Both the position numbers and the translations under genes were made by a program. A stretch of DNA of 64,000 nt from contig CAJSYZ010000004.1 in NCBI GenBank assembly GCA_910574455.1, positions 2,407,528-2,471,527 on the forward strand, given 5' to 3'. Positions 9,405 through 19,815 of this stretch are shown here, in pieces (position 1 is the first letter of the stretch; each line of letters opens with the position of its first letter). Origin of the DNA: Trichaptum fuscoviolaceum (Eukaryota > Basidiomycota > Agaricomycetes > Hymenochaetales > Trichaptaceae). The notes under the pieces are model-generated. The model was not told where the DNA came from and made no database searches. It saw only the letters and a program-made list of their open reading frames with translations.

Positions 9405-12400
9405 TTACTTCCTGCTTTTCCGCTTTACTCCAGCAACGGGCTTCGTTGGAAATGATGATCCAGACTTCGCTCCAATCTCAGCTCTTCCAACATTCTTGTC
9501 AAAGGGCTGCGATTTCGACTGCTTTCCCTGGGGTTTCTGAGCTGCTGCCAGTGCAGATACCTTGCCCCCATCACCCTTCTCGTCGAGCAGTACCTTCGCC
9601 ACCTCCGCATACCTACCGCCCATGATGGATTTCAGTATTTCACTCCCTCCAAAACCCTCCAGGAATTTCTTAGCGTCATTCAGTCTTCCTTCCCAGCTGT
9701 GCCCTTCCGCAATATCCTTGCGCTTTGTGACCTCTAAGCCGTAGGGACGTCCGGTGCGTATCATAGTATACGACACCAGATCACGAAGATAGTAGGCCAC
9801 ATACTGTTCAAGATGCTTGCGACGTGCCTCTGCACACCGGAATACACGAGAAGCCTGCGCCGATCGCATGAACGTATCAAGCTCGGGACAATCCTTGCAG
9901 CTCTCATCCGAGCAGCCAGCCTTCTTTACGAGAGGATGGCGCTTGAACGTTTTTTCTTCCCCCATTATGTCCCGTAGATACGTTTCGATGAGCCAGCGTA
10001 AGAAGTCCCCGTAAACGCCAGAGTTAACTGAGATGTTATACTTTTTCTGTATGCGTAAAAGATGTGGTACGAGGGGTATAAGAACATCCTGATATTTTTC
10101 ATAAATATCTTCATCTTTCTCGATCAAGGTATCGAAGAACTCTTTGAGCAGGGAAAACTCCTTCGCCGAAGCGAGACATTCGACGAGCTCCATTTTCAGG
10201 CCGTCGTCTATTTTCATGTACGACGTGTGGTAGCTGTGGTAAAAATGGGGAGTCTGGTCGAGGACGGTTCCTTTCCATTGCCTCAAGGCTGCATTCAAGG
10301 TTTCATGGAATATTGATTGAAGTAGCTTAGTTGAGGCAGGTGAGTCGTCGAATTCCTTCTTTTGTGATTGTAGGGTTTGGACGAAATTGATCAGGAATTT
10401 GAAGGTACCTTCAAACTTTACAAGTTGAGGAATGATACTATGATGTGATAGTGAGATAAGACGACGCTCAGATGAATTCGCCTTCAAACGCACCTGTTCA
10501 AAAAGAACGCAAGACCCTTTACCCTTACAATGCTCAGGTAGGTCTGTACCCCATCCCTCTCTCTCGGGGTCGGAATTGATGACAACACCCGTGTAGTCTG
10601 TTGTTCACACCAGCTTTCAATGGGATCCTTCGCCTTCTCCGTGCTACGTGCCTTAATCAAGTCGATGACGTGCATCTTGCGTTGTAAAGATGGAATTTCT
10701 TGAAGGGAACTTTCGAATCTGTCCCCTGGTAAATAAAGATTGTCTCTTCACCAGAAAGAAAGTCACTTACGAGGGGCGCATTGATTCAAACCCAAACTTG
10801 TCCCAAGCAGCTATGACCCTTTCCCACTCGATAGAAGTAGGATCAGTCTGGAACCCACACTTATCCGCGGCTTTCTGCCACAGGAGCCGGTCCCCCCATG
10901 AAATACTCAGGTCCATGACGAAAAAATGATACGTTTTGGAGTGGGGATATGACTTCACAAGATATTCCGCATATGCCCTGTTCTCCTCCGTACATTCGAT
11001 GGGGTCGACTTTCTTCAGCTGGTCAAGTGCGTATGAGACACCCCCAGCGTTCAGCAGGATAGCCTTCTCGTTTTTCTTCAGATAAAGGATCAATACTGTT
11101 CTCTTGTAATCTGAGAAAGAGGAATTAGTTTTCCATAATTTTCTACAGTAAGAGCATTTAGTCCAGTACGAACTTTGCTTTATTTTATTAGAGTTCTGAG
11201 AAATGTGTTTCAGTACCATATATACTGTCAAAAAATATCACTACGTACCCTGAAATAATCATAATCATCATAATCATCATCGTCATCAAAGCAATCATCG
11301 TCATCAGGGCCATCTTCCTCAAAAGCGTTCTTAGGAATGAGCACTGCTTGTTGGTCACTGGCTAGCATGTTTATAGTTCCATTGGAAACTAGAGAAATGC
11401 CTTCTAGGTTCCTTAAGTCAGACACTGATGATTCCCTTTCAACCTCTACTACCAAATCTTCGTACGCCAGTTCGTCCTCGTCCTCGTCATCGTCGTAAAG
11501 ATCATCGTCGCCGTTTTCATCGGCATAGTAGCATCTAATACGCTTCCTTCGCCTGTAAGAGAGACTTTCATAATACTCGTCCAGATGTGTATCATCGCTG
11601 ACAATGCGCAACTTGAACAGTCCAAAACCCAGAGCGATTCCGAGCCCTGAGACGGCTTTTTGGATCTGGAGAAATTTGCTCGCGTCCTCCCCTTGCAAGC
11701 CTGAGGCGCCTTTGCTCCGTTCTGATCGATTGTATTCATAATCTAGCTTGTAGCAGATGGCTTTAGGAGTACTACCAAATGCACCTTCCGACCACCGGGT
11801 GAGCACTTGTCTGAGACGCATTGCGGCAGAGCTGTCTGTCAATGAAGGCTGTTCTGTATGATATATGTTATAAGAGAGCGCCAGTCGAAATCCCGAAGTT
11901 ATTGGTTTGACTTCGCGGGCGGTGTCGGCATAACACGCAAGTACGGTGGTCTTTTGTTCAGAGTCCTTGGAGATGTCATATACAGCTCTTGAAGTCCCTC
12001 GTGCGACATGAACCTCACCTCCCGTATGTTTCGAGGGGAGGATAACGATGATAGTGGCGATAAAATTGGCATTTCTTCCAGAACTAGAAAAGACAGTTAG
12101 CACCTAGCATTGAAATGAAAAATGTTGAGACGGCCTCACTCATGATAAGGAAAGGAACTGCAAGTAGACTATTAGCATGCATACATCCCGAGTATCAATC
12201 TACTCACCGAGAACCCGTCTCGTATAGCATCAATTTGTGCAACTCGCATTTGAACGGCGTAGCACACGGAGTGTTGCCCAATCTTTCCCAAGCCATCTTC
12301 GTCATATTTGCAATAAAGGAGCCCCATACGGGATTCCTAATCTTAATTTGATCGGCGTCAATTTCCCAATAGTCCCTTGCATTGGGGACCAGGTTGTCTC

Positions 12401-12638
12401 CACGTCCAGAAGGTGCTGCGACTTTCTTCAAAGATTCCGCCTTGCGAGAGCTTAGGGGAAGGGTAATAGGCCCTAAAGAACGTATAGCAAGATCTGGGTT
12501 GGGTGCCGAGAGCTTAGATCCCCGCCATGAAAACCCTCCTTCGAGACCAAACTGCTTTTCGAGAGCTTGCTCTAGTTCATCCTCCAAACGCAGCTCCGCG
12601 GCTCGTTTAAAGGTTAGGTTTGACGTGGGATTGTCCAT
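9405..12638 (-). CDS. Long 2OG-Fe(II) oxygenase paralog lacking iron ligands (gene C)
   Basis: The exon plan matches gene B: 12638-12208, 12140-12157 (18-nt microexon), 12083 to about 11242, 11110-10771, 10718-10494, 10437-9405; about 962 aa. The start is the ATG that aligns with those of B and D; a longer frame upstream begins with TTG. Fold-defining stretches are kept (IATIIVILP, SGFRLALSYNI). The microexon reads Y-H-D where B and D have H-Q-D, so the first iron His is Tyr, and the distal His is Arg (DTAREV against DVVHEV). The 2OG-binding Arg remains. The C-terminus ends GVKRKSRK without the IIDLT motif. The frame is open throughout, so this looks like a maintained pseudoenzyme rather than a decayed gene. 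The donor of exon 3 is weak (GTGATA or GTAGTG). Confidence 0.8.
12140..12157 (-). other. 18-nt microexon with altered HxD motif (gene C)
   Basis: The acceptor is TTGCAG and the donor GTGAGG. It encodes S-F-P-Y-H plus part of an Asp codon, so Tyr occupies the iron-ligand His position of paralogs B and D. Confidence 0.75.
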
Positions 12639-13424
12639 ACATAAAACTCTCCGTAGAGTGAATGTCGCTTTGGTTTGTACGCGTTCTAGGTGATGAAGGT
12701 CCAAGACAAAGAAGTGCTTCGACTTTTGAGAGCCTGAGGGACCGGACGCGACGCGACGTCGAAACAGCGGAGTGCTTTTGTATTACGTATTGTGGCCATT
12801 ACGCCCACAACTTTAAGTTGTACCTGAATGAGGGCGTAAGTAGTTCGGGTCCGCGAAATGCGAGAATTTCAACTTCAAGTGATATCATAGTTCGGAACAA
12901 GACTCGGAGGAGGGAGTGGCTGGGCTCTAACTCGGAGCCTGAGGCCTCCGAGTCGGCTTATTCCGAACCTGGGGCCCGACGCAACTTGAAGCATCAACTT
13001 CGAGTCGCAGCTGTCCGAGATCACGAGTGGATGTTCCACAAGAAATGCAAGCTACGCTGACCATTCACTTCGTTTGATAATCAAGGAATCTCGTGGGGCC
13101 GAGTTAGAGTCGCAATATAGTATAGCGACATTTGTTCCCTTGAAGAGTGTCAGTCAACTGTAACATGAGTAGAAGGGGCTTCGGGTACCAAGCTCATGTG
13201 CATGAGGCTATCAGCCCCACGAGTCCTCCGATCTCACTAGAAGCGATTTAACAATGCATTATTCGAATAAAGAAAAAGATAATATACATACAAGGTATTT
13301 ACTAGATGATTAAGATGCTGGAATACTGAGAATGACTCTTACGCGAGGGGAGGAGTACACATACATAACTCTCGTTCTACGGCGGGGACTTGAAGAGAGA
13401 AGTGTGAGCATAGTATCTGTAATA
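12639..13424. other. Intergenic between genes C and D
   Basis: No supported gene is present. It holds the gene C upstream element (12744-12789) and presumably the 3' UTR of gene D. A 132-codon plus frame overlapping it has no splice or homology support. Confidence 0.5.
12744..12789. promoter_or_regulatory. Conserved upstream element of gene C
   Basis: GGACGCGACGCGACGTC at 12744-12760 is followed by ATTACGTA at 12782-12789, about 145 bp before the gene C start. It matches the arrangement before genes B and D. Confidence 0.45.
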
Positions 13425-16400
13425 TCAAGGTGATGTCAGGTCTATAATTGGCCCGTCTATACCTGGTCTGCCTTTCCTCTTCACTCCGGCAACGGGTTTT
13501 GTTGGCATGGCTGATCCAGACTTTGCTAGTGCAACTGCTGGCCTGAACTTCTTTCCACTACCTGACGTCACTGATGTCGAATGGTTTACCGGCGTTGCAA
13601 GTTTACCAGGAAGCTTTTGGGCTACATGCGTCTTGGATCCAAACTCCTCTCCAGACAACGCCATCGTCACGTCCGCAAACTCATCGCCCATAATAGCCTT
13701 CAATGCTCTGTCTCCACCGAAACTAGCCAAGAATTTCTTAGCAGCTTTCTGCCTTCCTTCCCATGTGCTGCCGTCTACAATCTCCTTGCGCTTCTTCACC
13801 TCAAGGCCATGCGGCTTTCCCTCTTTTATCGTCTTGTACGACACTAGGTCAGACACGTCTGCCACGCGGCTTTCAAGATGTCTCCGGCGGTGCTCTGCAT
13901 ATCGGAACGTGTGAGAAGCCTCGGTCGACTGTATGAATTTGTCAAGCTCTGCACAATCTTTGCATGTGGTATCCGCGCAGCCAATTTTTCGGACGGACGG
14001 ATGGCAAATGAAAGTCCTCTTCCCGCCCAGCATTCTCTGCAGGTACATCCCAATGAGCCAGCGATAGAAGTCTTTGCAGACACCAGAGTCGATAGGGATT
14101 TTGTGTTCCTTTTGTACGCGCACAAGATCCGGGACAAGAGGGACGAAGATATCCCTGAACTTGACGCGCAGATCTTCCTCGTCCTCAACCAAGGATTCGA
14201 AGAACTGCTTCAGTAATACAAGCTCGTTGGCCGATACAAGACATCCAGCGAGCTCTTTCACGCGACTGTCGTCTAGCTTCTTCAGGGAACTGACGGTTTT
14301 ACCGTGGTATTGTCCGAGCTTGCTATCCTTCCACTGCTTTAAAGCCGCATTTAAGCATGCATGAAAGACCGACTGAAGTAGTTCGGAGTGAGAGGGGGAA
14401 GCTTCGAGTTCTTGTCTTTGGGATTGCAGACATTTGACAAGATCCATCAGGAACCTGTACGTATCGTCGAATTTGACCAGTTGAGGGACGATACTGTAAC
14501 ATGCATCAGCAACATGATTCGTGTCGTTCTTAAAATTGCGCACCTCTGCAGAAAAAACTTTAAACCCCTTGATTTTATAAGAGACACATATACTGGCACA
14601 TCAACACTCTCGTCTGGGGGTAGAAGGGAAGACAACACCCTTGCAGTTTGTTCTTCACACCACTCTACAACAGAATCCTGAGGCTGTTGCTCACTCCGCG
14701 ACTTTATCAAATCAATGACGTGCAGTTGTTGACCCAAGGAACCTAGACAAGGCATGGCGCCCTCGAACCTGGAAATTAAATTCGTCTACGCAGGCATTCG
14801 AATAAAGGTAGGCCATTACTTACGACGGGCGCAATGCGTCGAATCCAAATTTATCCCAAGCAGCAACAACATTCTCCCATCCGATGGAAGTAGGGTCGGC
14901 CCCGAATCCCCACTTATTCGCGGCTTTTTGCCACACCACCAGGTCTTCCCATAGAAGTCCCACATTCATGAGGAAACGATCTTCCGTGTTGTCAAACCAG
15001 CAAACTCCCAAGGCATAATCCACATATTCCCTATTCTCCTCCGTAGGTTGGACAGGGTTGGCTTTCTTCAGCTGGGCCATTGCATATGAAGCGCCTCCCG
15101 CTTCAAGCATGATCTCTTTTTCATTCTTCTTAAGATAAAGAATGAGGACTGTTCTCTTATACCCTGACCAGAAAGCAAAGAAAAATTAGTCCCTTTACAT
15201 CGTTGTATAATATATCGGTACAAACATTGATTAATGTTACCGGGGGCCTGTGGGATACCAAGTAAGCAGATACGAATGGCAAACTGGGTGGAAATAACAA
15301 ACGTTTCCTTGATATCCTTCACGTTCCTCGTCGTCGGGATCCTCCTTTCTGAAAGCATCAGCGGGAACGAGCTCTGCCTGTTGGCCATCTACACACAAAG
15401 CACCGTTCGGCACTATTGGAATTCCATCAAGGTCTACTAGATCAGAGACTGACGAGTTTCTCTCGATCTCTATAATGCCGTCATCTGATGACTTATCGTC
15501 CTTGCCTTCACGGTCTTCATCGTCGTCGTCGTCGTCGTCGTCGTCATCATTGTCGTCGTCGTCGTATCTCATGCGTTTACAATGCGCGTACTCGTCTTCA
15601 TATTGGTCCTGACTCATGATGTGCAGTTCGAACTGACCGAGACCCATAGCAATACCCAAGCCCGAAGCAGCTTCTTGCAGCCGAGCGACTTTGTGCGCGT
15701 CCACGCCTTTAAGGCAGCTAACACCTTTACTACGGTTGGACTGGCTGTATTCGTGCTCAAGCTTGTAGCAGATGACATCAGGGGGACTGTCGAATGCACC
15801 ATCCGCCCATTGTGCCAGCACTTGCCTGAGATGCGTCGCAGCAGAATCCTCAGTTGGTAGGAGTGGGATAGAGTTTGGTCCGGTCTGGATTAGGTTGTAT
15901 GACAGAGCTAGGCGGAATCCAGACTTTATGGGCTTCACTTCATGGAGGACATCGGTGTACCATGCAAGCACAGCAGTGTTCTGCTGAGAGGAACCGCAGA
16001 AATCAAGCACTTTTTCTTCGCTTCCATGCAAAACACGGACTTCACCCCCTGTATAAGGTGAGGGAAGAACTATGACGATGGTGGCAAACATGCCGGGCAC
16101 TTTTTCAGTACTTTTAGAACAATCAGTATCATTGTGCGAAGCCACTATGACAAGAGGCCCTTACTCTTGATGAGGAAGAAAGCTGCAAGCCAGCTTGTCA
16201 GTATGTACGTATTGCAAAGGATATCAAATGCCTCACTGGGAGCCCGTTTCATACAGCAGCAGCTTATACAACTCGCACTTGCAAGGCATAGTGTTCGAAG
16301 GGACGCCAAGACCTTTCTTAACCATCTCCATCAAACCACCCATGAAGGCATCCCAAGCTGAGTTCCTCATCTTGATTTTTGTGCCATCTATCTCCCAAGT

Positions 16401-16679
16401 ATCCCTCACGGTCGAGTCGACGACAAGTTTATCGCCATGTCCAAACGGGGACCGCGCTGCGACATTCTTGATGGCCTCCGCATCGCGGGCGCTCAAGGGA
16501 AGACCGATCGTCCCTAGAGAATCGATTTCAAGGCAAGGATTCGGTGCTGCCGGTATTGATTCTCCTACGGCGAAGCTTCCTGAGTGAGTAAAGTTATCTT
16601 TGAGAACTTGCTCTAGCTGATCCTCCAAACGCAGCTTCACTGCTTGCCAGCCAGTTGTAGTGGACACCTGATCGTTCAT
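13425..16679 (-). CDS. Long 2OG-Fe(II) oxygenase-like protein (gene D)
   Basis: Six exons (16679-16237, 16182-16165 as an 18-nt microexon, 16110-15299, 15163-14824, 14768-14544, 14493-13425) sum to 2,907 nt, about 968 aa. Exons 2, 4 and 5 have exactly the same lengths as in B and C. HxD is HQD, the distal His is in DVLHEV, and the 2OG Arg is in SGFRLALSYNL, so the catalytic set is complete. The acidic insert is extended by a GTC/GAC microsatellite around 15515-15570. The C-terminus has KRKGRPG and ends PIIDLTSP. The apparent frame change near 14540 is explained by a 50-nt intron with GTGCGC and TTACAG ends. It is closest to gene B, implying recent tandem duplication. Confidence 0.82.
16165..16182 (-). 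other. 18-nt microexon encoding the HxD motif (gene D)
   Basis: It is bounded by CTTGCAG and GTAAGG and encodes F-L-P-H-Q plus the start of the Asp codon. Skipping it would keep the frame and delete the iron-ligand His. Confidence 0.8.
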
Positions 16680-17081
16680 GGCCAGTGTCCCCCGTGCAAT
16701 GGAAGCTCCTCTTATTGTTTGCGAATATTTAGACCAAAGTTGGCGTCATATGAGATAAAAGCGAAGTTGGAAATAAGAAACGTCTGTAACAGACAGAGAA
16801 AAGCGACGCGACGCGACGACTTCAAGAATTACGTACTCGGCATACGCCCACTTTATCCCAGACCCGTTACTATAGGTATGTTTTCCGATGCAGCATTGTA
16901 TAAAGGCAGACAGCTTCGAGGCTGCCAGTGGTAGCTTGATCAAGATGATGCATTGGGGAGAACTTGAAGACGAAATTGGACCTCGGAAGTTGTATTTCAG
17001 TTCGTGTTAGGGCAGGCTTCGTCGAGTCGTGTCGATCAAGACTCAACTCGAAGTTACACCCTCCCCTCCTCGTCGCACTGT
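16680..17081. promoter_or_regulatory. Divergent intergenic region with gene D upstream element
   Basis: This lies between the gene D start (minus) and the methyltransferase start (plus). GCGACGCGACGCGACGAC at 16803-16820 and ATTACGTA at 16828-16835 repeat the arrangement seen before genes B and C, about 150 bp before the gene D ATG. Confidence 0.45.
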
Positions 17082-18171
17082 ATGTCTGAAATCAAGATTC
17101 ACCCTCAATCAGAAGTAGGATATTCTGCAGGAGACGAATACGATAAGTAATGCTAAATGCAGCACGATTTTAATTGATTAATTTCCAACTACGTTTTTAG
17201 AGCTCGCCCGTCCTATCCCGATAACGTACTTGCATACATCAAGAATGAGCTTGGAAAAAATCAGAATCTAGACTTGAAGATAGTGGAGTGAGTAATCTAT
17301 AGAATAACCTCGATAACTCACATCATCCGATTATAGATTTGGTTGTGGGTCCGGTAAATTCACAAAATCGCTTCTCGCCAACGTAAGCTGGAGCTCTTCA
17401 ATTGTCGAGCTTCATTGCGTTGAGCCTGTCGAGGGTATGCTGAAAGTGCTGCGGGAAACCGTCCAGGACCCTCGAGTGATGACATATCGAGGAACATTTG
17501 ACGATAGTGGCATTCAGAAATCCGCATTTGCGGACTTGATTGTTGCTGCCACTGTGAGTACTGGCATGCGATGAAACACAATTGGCCACCAAGTATCCTA
17601 ATGTACATCAACTTTGTATGGGCAGTCATATCACTGGTGTCTCGACAACGAGGCGGCGCTGAAGGAGTTTCTGCGCCTCTTGAAAGCAGACGGAAACATG
17701 TGCTTCCTCTGGAACATGGAGGATAGGTGAGTAAACATCTCCTGCGGTCTAGGTACCTCCTTTCTTCAACAAATTGATAGGCAAACTGCGACCTGGCTGG
17801 AGGAGTTTATGCAAATTACAGAAGCCAATCGCGACCAACCCAGAACTGGCGGAGCCAAAGCACATAACGTCATGTCCGACGGCGTCTGGCGAAGGATCTT
17901 CGATCTCCCCCTCTACAAAGAGGCCTTCGATCCTCCTACTGAGACAACTTTCCGGTTCGTAACGCCTAGCACATTTGACACTGTCTGGGCTAGGTGCAGA
18001 ACCTGGAGTGGGGTGGGGTCAATGTCAGAGGAGACGAAAGAGCAGATGAAGGAAGCGCTCAAGAACGTCATTCAAACGGGACATGATCTCGTCTATATTG
18101 ATAAGGACGCGGGTGTTTTTGAAGTTCCAAGTGTGGTGCCAGTCCTGATTATGAAGCGAAGGGTGAAATAG
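17082..18171 (+). CDS. SAM-dependent methyltransferase, type 11 class
   Basis: Five exons (17082-17146, 17201-17287, 17337-17553, 17626-17726, 17781-18171) sum to 861 nt, 286 aa. The N-terminus has the YDKARPSYPDNVLAYI pattern that precedes the SAM-binding domain in this family. Motif I is EFGCGSGKFT, an acidic residue follows in HCVEP, and SYHWCLD is the typical position of the catalytic-pocket Trp in small-molecule methyltransferases. The substrate is not predictable. The start is the first ATG after a pyrimidine-rich stretch and gives the expected N-terminus. It is transcribed away from gene D; no functional link to the oxygenases is visible. Confidence 0.85.
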
Positions 18172-18207
18172 CGGTCCGACTCTATCGTAAGTAGGATTGT
18201 TAAACTA

Positions 18208-19530
18208 CAGTGGGTTACCAAAAGTGATGGGACAAGTTCCCACGGTCACCAAACATCGGACACAAAAAAAATCATATCTCTACAACAAATAAACCTATGC
18301 TTGCATGTAAATGACATATGATAGAAGAGACAACAAAGATGAATGCTATGTAAATTTAGAACTTTGTATGTCCACCCTTAGCCTGAAGAACAGCATGTAC
18401 TTGATCAGGCATAGATCTGACAAGCACATTGATATCATCGATTGTAAGGCTCTCCCATGCCTCTCGGACTGCCTGCTGTAATTCTGCTGTGGAGGTAGGA
18501 TGGTGTTCTCGTGCTCGGATGCGTATCTTGAGCAAGTGCCAAAGATTCTCAATAGGATTGAGATCAGGCGACGAAGCCGGATGTGGAAAAAGACGGACAT
18601 TATTTCTATTGAGCCACCGGATGGTTGATTTTGAAACATGAATGGGGGCATTGTCCTGTTGGAAAGACATATATCTCCGCTGTTTCTTCATACTGTTGTA
18701 GAAGCCCAGAAGTGATCCAGAAAGGACTTGTTCAGTATATCGTTCCGAGTTCATCCCTCCACCTCGTCCTCCGGGGTAGTCCAAAAGTAAAAGTGGTCCC
18801 TTTTTATCGTAAGCAATACAACCCCAGACCATAACACGTATGTTGGACTGCTTGAAGGACTTGATGGTGCAGCCATCATCAAGGGTCTCATCCGGTCGCC
18901 GTGTAACATAAACAGGACCTCCGTTGTCGTCCATATGAACATAACACTCGTCCGACCAAATGACATGCATCCATTGATTTGTCCGCCAGTGCTCGTATTT
19001 TTTTGCCCACTTCTGGCGTAGTATCTTGTGTTCTTTGGTGAGGTATGGCTTGCGAACGGCAACCCTCCGATGGTATCCGGCGTCCGCTAGCACGCGCCGT
19101 GCGGTACTCCCGGATACTTGGGGGTTGATCGACTGTCCAAGTGCCCGAAGGGTCACTCGGCGGTTTTTCACCGCTTCCGAAACAAGGCATCGCTTCGCGC
19201 GATCCGTCAGCTTGTGTGGTCTACCCCTGCGAGGGAGGTCGTGTGTTGTTCCCCTTTTTTTAAAGTTCGACCACCATCGACCGGCATCAGACCGTGGGAC
19301 ATTGAACAAAGCAGCTGCTTCTCGAATTTTTTTGCCGGCTTGTATTGCTCCAACAACCCGGTTTTTTAGTGGAGAATCATATTGAGGTCCATGAGTATGT
19401 CCAGACATTTTTTTTGAGGATGAAAGACGAAGCAAAGAGGTGTAATACATGAGGCAAAGTCGTGTACTAACATAATGCTAACTGTGGCACGTGATCTTGT
19501 CCCACTGGCATCATTTTTGGTAACCCATTG
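18208..19530 (-). mobile_element. Intact Tc1/mariner transposon
   Basis: The element is 1,323 bp with inverted termini that start CAGTGGGTTACCAAAA on the left and CAATGGGTTACCAAAA on the right (read inward), each flanked by TA (18206-18207 and 19531-19532), the target duplication of this superfamily. It contains one uninterrupted transposase frame. It sits just downstream of the methyltransferase stop codon. Confidence 0.92.
18356..19450 (-). CDS. Tc1-like DDE transposase
   Basis: A single exon of 364 codons. The N-terminus has a helix-turn-helix of the type used to bind terminal repeats, ending RRGRPHKLTDRAKR, an AT-hook-like linker. The catalytic triad is visible as WSDEC, QDNAPIH and DLNPIENLW, with 34 residues between the second Asp and the Glu, the DD34E spacing typical of Tc1. 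No stop or frameshift is present, so the copy may still be active. The ATG at 19450 or the one 14 codons later (MSGHTHG) could be the start; the later one fits family lengths better. Confidence 0.93.
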   Translation of the reverse strand: MYYTSLLRLSSSKKMSGHTHGPQYDSPLKNRVVGAIQAGKKIREAAALFNVPRSDAGRWWSNFKKRGTTHDLPRRGRPHKLTDRAKRCLVSEAVKNRRVTLRALGQSINPQVSGSTARRVLADAGYHRRVAVRKPYLTKEHKILRQKWAKKYEHWRTNQWMHVIWSDECYVHMDDNGGPVYVTRRPDETLDDGCTIKSFKQSNIRVMVWGCIAYDKKGPLLLLDYPGGRGGGMNSERYTEQVLSGSLLGFYNSMKKQRRYMSFQQDNAPIHVSKSTIRWLNRNNVRLFPHPASSPDLNPIENLWHLLKIRIRAREHHPTSTAELQQAVREAWESLTIDDINVLVRSMPDQVHAVLQAKGGHTKF

Positions 19531-19532
19531 TA

Positions 19533-19815
19533 GTCTGCAATGCTGAGAATATTGATGACATGGTATCGATTCTGTGTCATAGATCGACATTCAGATACAC
19601 TTTCGGTCCAGGGCATGCGATATGTTCAAATCAACAGTTGTTCTGTTTTGATTAGACATAACTAGAATGGGCTAGATCGTATGTCCCGTCCTTCTATGTT
19701 ATACAAACAGTCTCCGTCGGATAGTGCCATTCACCCCACAGCCAATAGTATCTTACAATTATGAACTCAGCCTCTATACATGAACCTATTGTTCAGCAAT
19801 CAGCGTTGTGTTTCA
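19533..19815. other. Intergenic, no gene seen
   Basis: Low-complexity AT-leaning sequence between the Tc1 element and the MMS19 stop codon. It probably includes the MMS19 3' UTR. Confidence 0.5.

Noticed and set aside
14490..14560. Apparent frameshift in oxygenase gene D
   Set aside because: A 50-nt intron with GTGCGC and TTACAG ends explains it, and B and C have introns at the identical place. The resulting exon lengths match those of the paralogs exactly.
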